A stretch of 64,000 nucleotides of DNA from the NCBI GenBank assembly GCA_947307255.1, contig CAMZIO010000002.1, forward strand, positions 39,638 to 103,637, given 5' to 3'. The position numbers were made by a program, and so were the translations under genes. The notes beneath the pieces were generated by a model. The model ran no database searches, was not told the origin of the DNA, and saw only the letters and a program-made list of their open reading frames with translations. Source of the stretch: an uncultured Clostridia bacterium (lineage in GTDB: Bacteria > Bacillota > Clostridia > Oscillospirales > Oscillospiraceae). Shown here one piece after another: positions 59,296 to 64,000 of the stretch (position 1 is the first letter of the stretch; every line of letters starts with the position of its first letter).

Positions 59296-59537
59296 GCTGT
59301 TTCCCTCATTTCCTGTGTTTTCTCTCGTATCGTCTGCCGAACGCATCAAAACGCATCCGATCCGTGCCCTGCTGCAATTGGCTTGCTGTCGGCGCACCGA
59401 TTCGGCATACGGAATAATCCGATCAAAGCAACATCTATTTCCGAAGTATTATATCATACGGCGCAAAAAAGTACAAGGGCAAAAGCTGTTTTGTCCGGCT
59501 GTAACCTCTTTTGATGTTCTTCCGACGCCTACGAAAA

Positions 59538-59564
59538 AAGAGGCACACCAACGGTGTGCCTCTT
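59538..59564. terminator. Intrinsic terminator between hydrogenase operon and trpS
   Basis: AAGAGGCACACC-AAC-GGTGTGCCTCTT. Confidence 0.65.
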
Positions 59565-59586
59565 CCCTACTGTATGCTATAAAGCG

Positions 59587-61284
59587 TTAGTCCTTTACAT
59601 AGCTTACATGCAGGAGCTTGTGAGCCTTCTCTTCGCCCATATCCTCCAGCATACGCACCACAACGGGGTTACGCTCGGCGCGCTTGAACAGAGCGGCCTT
59701 ATCGGCAGAATACAGTCCTTCGCCGCGCGCGTGCTTGGTAACGCGGAAGCCCTGGGGCTGGCCGGCGCCGCCGACGCAGCCGTTCTGGCAGGTCATAACC
59801 TCGATGAGGTGATAGAACGCCTCGCCCGCATCAATCTTTTTCAGCAGCTCGCGGGCATTGACCAGGCCGTTGACCACGGCAAGACGAATCTCCATATCAC
59901 CGATATGGAGCGTTGCCTCCTTGATCGGCTCATCGCCGCGAAGACCCATAAATTCGATCTCGCGCAGGGCGTTCTTGCTCTTATCGGGCACGCAGTGGCG
60001 CACCACCGCTTCCGCCACGCCGCCGGTAACGCCGTAGATTATGGCGGAGCCAGACCCCATACCGTAAGGCAGGTCGGGAGATTCCAGCTCGACCTCGTTG
60101 AGCTGGATACCGGTTTCGCGGATCATATCAACCAGCTCGCGCGTGGTGAGCACCAGATCAACGTCGGGCATACCGTCATGCTTGAACTCGTCGCGCGCGG
60201 CCTCCATCTTCTTGGCCGTGCAGGGCATGATGGCGATGTGATAGGTGCGGCGGCCATCCTCCGCATCCTTGGAAGCATACTGATCCCGCAGGATAGCGGC
60301 AAACATATGCATCGGGGACTTGCAGGTAGAGATATTGCGCAGGTACTTGGGGTTCTCCTCTTCCAGATACTTCACCCACGCCGGACAGCAGGAGGTAAAC
60401 ATCGGGAACGGGCCGCCGGTAGCCAGACGCTGCTTAAACTCCTCCGCCTCGCAGATGGTCGTGAAGTCTGCGCTGAAGGTGGTGTCGTACACCTCGTCCA
60501 CGCCCATGAGCTTGAGCGCCGTAACCAGCTTGTCGAGCACGTTTTCACCGGCAGGAATGCCGAAATTCTCACCCACGGCGACACGCACGGCCGGCGCGAT
60601 CTGCACGACGACACGCTTGTTCGGGTCGTGGATAGCCGCCCATGCCTTGCCGATCTCATCCTTAACCGTAATCGCACCGGTGGGGCAAACGGCGGCACAC
60701 TGGCCGCAGCTGACGCACTTGGTCTCAGCGATCTTGCGGTCAAAGGCCGGCAAGACCTGCAGCCGAGAACCGCGGCTGGCAAAGTCGATGATATTCATAC
60801 CCTGCATTTCCTCACACACGCGCACACAGTCGCCGCAGAGGATGCACTTGTTCGGATCACGGAAGATCGCCGGGCTCGATTCGTCGTAGGCAGCGCGCTC
60901 GCGCGTATCCTGAAAACGCACGCGATGGACGCCGAACTGCTGCGCCAGCTCCTGCAGGCGGCAGTTGCCGCTCTTCGCGCAGGTTGTGCAGTTGCAGTCG
61001 TGGGATGCCAGCATCAGCTCAAGAATCATGCGGCGATGCTTGAGCAGACGCATCGAGTTCGTCTTGATGACCAGGCCGTCGCGCGGCTCCATCGAGCAAG
61101 CCGCGTCAATTTTACCGCGCTCGTCCTCGACGATGCACATACGGCACGCGCCGTAGGTCGACAGGTCGGAATGGTAGCAGAAAGTAGGCATTTCGATGCC
61201 CGCCTTGCGAATAACGGACAGGACGTTCTTCTCGCCGTCGAAGCTGACGCGCTGGCCGTCCACAATCATAATTCCCTTTGCCAT
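59587..61284 (-). CDS. hydA: [FeFe] hydrogenase large subunit (HydA-type, NADH-linked)
   Basis: PMFTSCCPAWVKYLEEENPKYLRNISTCKSPMHMF, MPCTAKKMEA, CQNGCVGGAGQP; 2Fe-2S and 4Fe-4S N-terminal domains. Confidence 0.94.
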   Translation of the reverse strand: MAKGIMIVDGQRVSFDGEKNVLSVIRKAGIEMPTFCYHSDLSTYGACRMCIVEDERGKIDAACSMEPRDGLVIKTNSMRLLKHRRMILELMLASHDCNCTTCAKSGNCRLQELAQQFGVHRVRFQDTRERAAYDESSPAIFRDPNKCILCGDCVRVCEEMQGMNIIDFASRGSRLQVLPAFDRKIAETKCVSCGQCAAVCPTGAITVKDEIGKAWAAIHDPNKRVVVQIAPAVRVAVGENFGIPAGENVLDKLVTALKLMGVDEVYDTTFSADFTTICEAEEFKQRLATGGPFPMFTSCCPAWVKYLEEENPKYLRNISTCKSPMHMFAAILRDQYASKDAEDGRRTYHIAIMPCTAKKMEAARDEFKHDGMPDVDLVLTTRELVDMIRETGIQLNEVELESPDLPYGMGSGSAIIYGVTGGVAEAVVRHCVPDKSKNALREIEFMGLRGDEPIKEATLHIGDMEIRLAVVNGLVNARELLKKIDAGEAFYHLIEVMTCQNGCVGGAGQPQGFRVTKHARGEGLYSADKAALFKRAERNPVVVRMLEDMGEEKAHKLLHVSYVKD

Positions 61285-61289
61285 TGCGC

Positions 61290-63179
61290 TCACGCCTCCT
61301 CACTGATGGCGCCAAACGGGCAGTTGCTCATGCAGGCGCCGCACTTAATACATTTATCAATATCAATCGTATGGGGCTGACGGACCTCGCCCGTGATTGC
61401 CTCCATCGGGCAGTTCTTGCGGCACTTGCCGCAGCCCTTGCACTTCGCCGGGTCGATGACAAGGCCCTTCTTCTTGCCGTTGCAGTGCGGGCAGTGCTTG
61501 TCGCGCACGTGGGCAAGGTACTCGTCGCGGAAATACTTGAGCGTGCTCTTGACCGGGTTGCACGCCGCCTGACCGAGGCCGCAGAGCGCCGCCTCGCTGA
61601 TGGTCTGGGAGAGGGATTCGAGCATGTCGAGATCCTCCATCGTGCCCTCGTTGTTCACGATGCGGGTCAGAATCTCCAGCATGCGCTTGGTGCCCTCGCG
61701 GCAGGGGACGCACTTGCCGCAGGACTCGTTCTGCGTGAAGCTCATGAAGAAGCGCGCCGTCTCCACCATGCAGGTGTCCTCGTCCATGACGACGAGGCCG
61801 CCGGAGCCGATGATCGCACCGACCTTCTTGAGCGAGTCAAAGTCAAGAGGCATGTCGAGGTGCTCTTCGGTCAGACATCCGCCGGCAGGGCCGCCGATCT
61901 GCACGGCCTTGAACTTCTTACCGTCCTTGATGCCGCCGCCGATGTCGAAGATGATCTCGCGCAGCGTGGTGCCCATCGGAACTTCAATGAGGCCCGTGTT
62001 GACCACGTTGCCGGTGAGGGCAAAGGCCTTGGTGCCGCTGCTCTTCTCCGTGCCGAACGAGCGGAACCATTCCGCGCCGTTGCGGATGATAAGGGGCACG
62101 TTGGCGTAGGTCTCGACGTTGTTGAGCACTGTCGGCTGCGCCCAGAGGCCGTGCTCGACCGTGCGCGGCGGCTTGACGCGCGGCATGCCGCGCTTGCCCT
62201 CAATGGAAGCGGTCAGCGCGCTGCCCTCGCCGCAGACGAAGGCGCCCGCGCCGCGGTTGATGTGCAGGTGGAAGCTGAAGTCCGTGCCCATGATGTTGTC
62301 GCCGAGCAGGCCCAGCTCCTCCGCCTTTTCGATCGCGGTGCGCAGGCGCTCCACCGCCAGCGGATACTCCGCGCGAACATAGATGTAGCCCTCGTCGCTG
62401 CCCGCGGCCAGCGCCGCGATCAGCATACCCTCAATGATAGCATGGGGGTTGCCCTCCATGATGGAGCGATCCATGAACGCGCCGGGGTCGCCCTCGTCGC
62501 CGTTGCAGACCACATATTTCTTGCCCTTGGGCTGCTTGCGGACGCTGTCCCACTTGCGGCCGGCCGGGAAGCCCGCGCCGCCGCGGCCGCGCAGGCCGGA
62601 GTCGAGGATCTCCTTGCAGATCTGCTCGTCGGTCATCTCAAAGAGCGCCTTTTCAAAGGCAAGATAGCCGTCGCGCCCGATGTACTCCAGCAGATGCTCG
62701 GCGTCGATGGCGCCGCAGTTTTCCAGCACGATGCGCTTTTGGAGCTTATAGAACGGGATCTCGGAGTCCTTGGCGTAGGACTTGCCGTCGAGCTGATAGA
62801 GCAGGCGGTCGATGACCTGACCCTTCTGGATGGTCTTTTCGATGATCTCATCGACATCCTCCAGCTTGACGTGGGTGTAGAGGATGCCGTCCGGCTCGAT
62901 CTGGAGCAACGGGCCCATCTCGCAGAAGCCGTGGCAGCCGGTTTTCTTGAAGTGCAGGGCGTCCGAGCCGTCGTCCTTCTCGGGCCGCAGGGATACGCGG
63001 GTCTTGAGGCCGCGCTTTTCGCAGCCCGCCCGGAGCGCGTCATAGATATTGAGCGAACCGCCGGCAATGCAGCCCGTTCCGGCGCAGATCAGCACCTCGC
63101 GGGTGTCGGCGGCAAGGAGCGACTTCGCCTCGACGCGCATCGCGTCCAGATTCTTGCGGGTCAGCTTACGCTTCGGCAT
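61290..63179 (-). CDS. hydB: NuoF-like/HydB NADH-binding flavoprotein subunit
   Basis: GLRGRGGAGFPAGRKW, NGDEGDPGAFMDRSIMEGNPH, C-terminal 2x[4Fe-4S] ferredoxin. Confidence 0.94.
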   Translation of the reverse strand: MPKRKLTRKNLDAMRVEAKSLLAADTREVLICAGTGCIAGGSLNIYDALRAGCEKRGLKTRVSLRPEKDDGSDALHFKKTGCHGFCEMGPLLQIEPDGILYTHVKLEDVDEIIEKTIQKGQVIDRLLYQLDGKSYAKDSEIPFYKLQKRIVLENCGAIDAEHLLEYIGRDGYLAFEKALFEMTDEQICKEILDSGLRGRGGAGFPAGRKWDSVRKQPKGKKYVVCNGDEGDPGAFMDRSIMEGNPHAIIEGMLIAALAAGSDEGYIYVRAEYPLAVERLRTAIEKAEELGLLGDNIMGTDFSFHLHINRGAGAFVCGEGSALTASIEGKRGMPRVKPPRTVEHGLWAQPTVLNNVETYANVPLIIRNGAEWFRSFGTEKSSGTKAFALTGNVVNTGLIEVPMGTTLREIIFDIGGGIKDGKKFKAVQIGGPAGGCLTEEHLDMPLDFDSLKKVGAIIGSGGLVVMDEDTCMVETARFFMSFTQNESCGKCVPCREGTKRMLEILTRIVNNEGTMEDLDMLESLSQTISEAALCGLGQAACNPVKSTLKYFRDEYLAHVRDKHCPHCNGKKKGLVIDPAKCKGCGKCRKNCPMEAITGEVRQPHTIDIDKCIKCGACMSNCPFGAISEEA

Positions 63180-63666
63180 GGCTCTCCCCCTCCTTTGCAC
63201 GCAGTGATTCGATCAGTTCGACGGCGCTCTCCGGCGTCATCTTCGGATATACCTCGTCGTTGACCGTCAGCACCGGCGAGAGGCCGCAGGCGCCGAGACA
63301 TGCCACCGTTTCCAGCGTAAACAGCCCGTCGTCCGAGGTCTTGCGCTTGCCGGTCAAACCCAGGTACTCATGCAGCGTGTCGTAGATCGGCTGGGATTTG
63401 CGAACATGACATGCCGTACCACAGCAGACCTTGACGATGTACTTACCCTTGGGCTCGAGGGAGAAGTTCTCGTAGAACGTGGCAACACTGTAAACCTTTG
63501 CCACGCCGATGCCGAGCTTCTTCGCCACAAGCTCCAGATTCTCAGCACTGAGGTACTTGTACTCCGCCTGAATGTCCTGCATGATGGCGATCAGGCTTTC
63601 CCGCCGACAGTTATAGCTGTCAACGATCTGCTCTACTCGCTGCAGTTCGTCTTGTTTGGCTCTCAT
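63166..63666 (-). CDS. hydC: NuoE-like/HydC 2Fe-2S subunit
   Basis: VCCGTACHVRKS...ETVACLGACGLSPVLTVNDEVYPKMTPE. Confidence 0.93.
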   Translation of the reverse strand: MRAKQDELQRVEQIVDSYNCRRESLIAIMQDIQAEYKYLSAENLELVAKKLGIGVAKVYSVATFYENFSLEPKGKYIVKVCCGTACHVRKSQPIYDTLHEYLGLTGKRKTSDDGLFTLETVACLGACGLSPVLTVNDEVYPKMTPESAVELIESLRAKEGESHAEA

Positions 63667-63962
63667 ACCGTTGATTTCCTTTCTTTCGCAATAAACCGCG
63701 ATAAAATGAGTGGGATGAACACGCGATTCGTGCTTCACCGCCCGATTGAGTCTCATACATCATTATTTTATCATTGATAGTTGAAATTGTAAATACGTTT
63801 TTCACCAAAATCTTTCATTTTCTGCTTTTTCATCAGCCCGCGATTTCGCAGGGCCTGCATCACCGCCAGCAGGCAGCGGCGGCGTAATACCGACCACAAA
63901 GAAGGGCGGCGCGGCAAAAGCCACGCCGCCTTTCTTTTCGCGGGGGATCGGCAGCCGAAAAA

Positions 63963-63996
63963 GGGAGAAGACCGGCTATGCCGGTCTTCTCCCTTT
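63963..63996. terminator. Terminator-like hairpin
   Basis: GGGAGAAGACCGGC-TAT-GCCGGTCTTCTCCC with T-run. Confidence 0.65.
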
Positions 63997-64000
63997 CGTT

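Noticed and set aside
59554-63263. Plus-strand ORFs of 608 and 661 aa over the hydrogenase genes
   Set aside because: Antisense to HydA/HydB, which carry unmistakable motifs.

Overview
The window is a chromosomal segment of a high-GC, spore-forming Firmicute (probably Clostridia) carrying a ~41.0 kb prophage, about 7.78-48.78 kb. The left flank has class II FBP aldolase (partial), split transketolase, an amidase-domain protein, a XerC-like recombinase, radA, cwlD and a cotJ spore-coat operon. The right flank has alkD-like, NUDIX, VOC, ligA, yunB, murD, a lipid-linked GlcNAc transferase and wecB, trpS, and a HydABC-type hydrogenase. The main observation is that the prophage splits the spore-coat/Mn-catalase gene cotJC. 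Codons 1-32 end at an 8-bp core GGTGGACC (7782-7789). The rest of the gene resumes at an identical core (48777-48784), 27 bp after a large serine recombinase gene. Joining the cores restores the frame exactly (...IISQYGGP|DGELGASLRYLSQRFSMPYPELKG..., 198 aa). This makes it a candidate skin/SPbeta-like sporulation intervening element. A 66-aa ORF just inside the left end sits in the disrupted cotJ operon and could link excision to sporulation. The prophage looks podovirus-like: terminase, portal, scaffold, capsid, fibres, a 2442-aa polyvalent/ejection-type protein and no recognisable tape measure. It also has an HUH-type Rep beside a hairpin-rich non-coding region, a PcfJ/PcfK-like pair, CI/Cro control, and an SF1 helicase plus membrane-protein cassette that may be a defence module. 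All calls were made by reading the sequence and ORF track; no searches were run.
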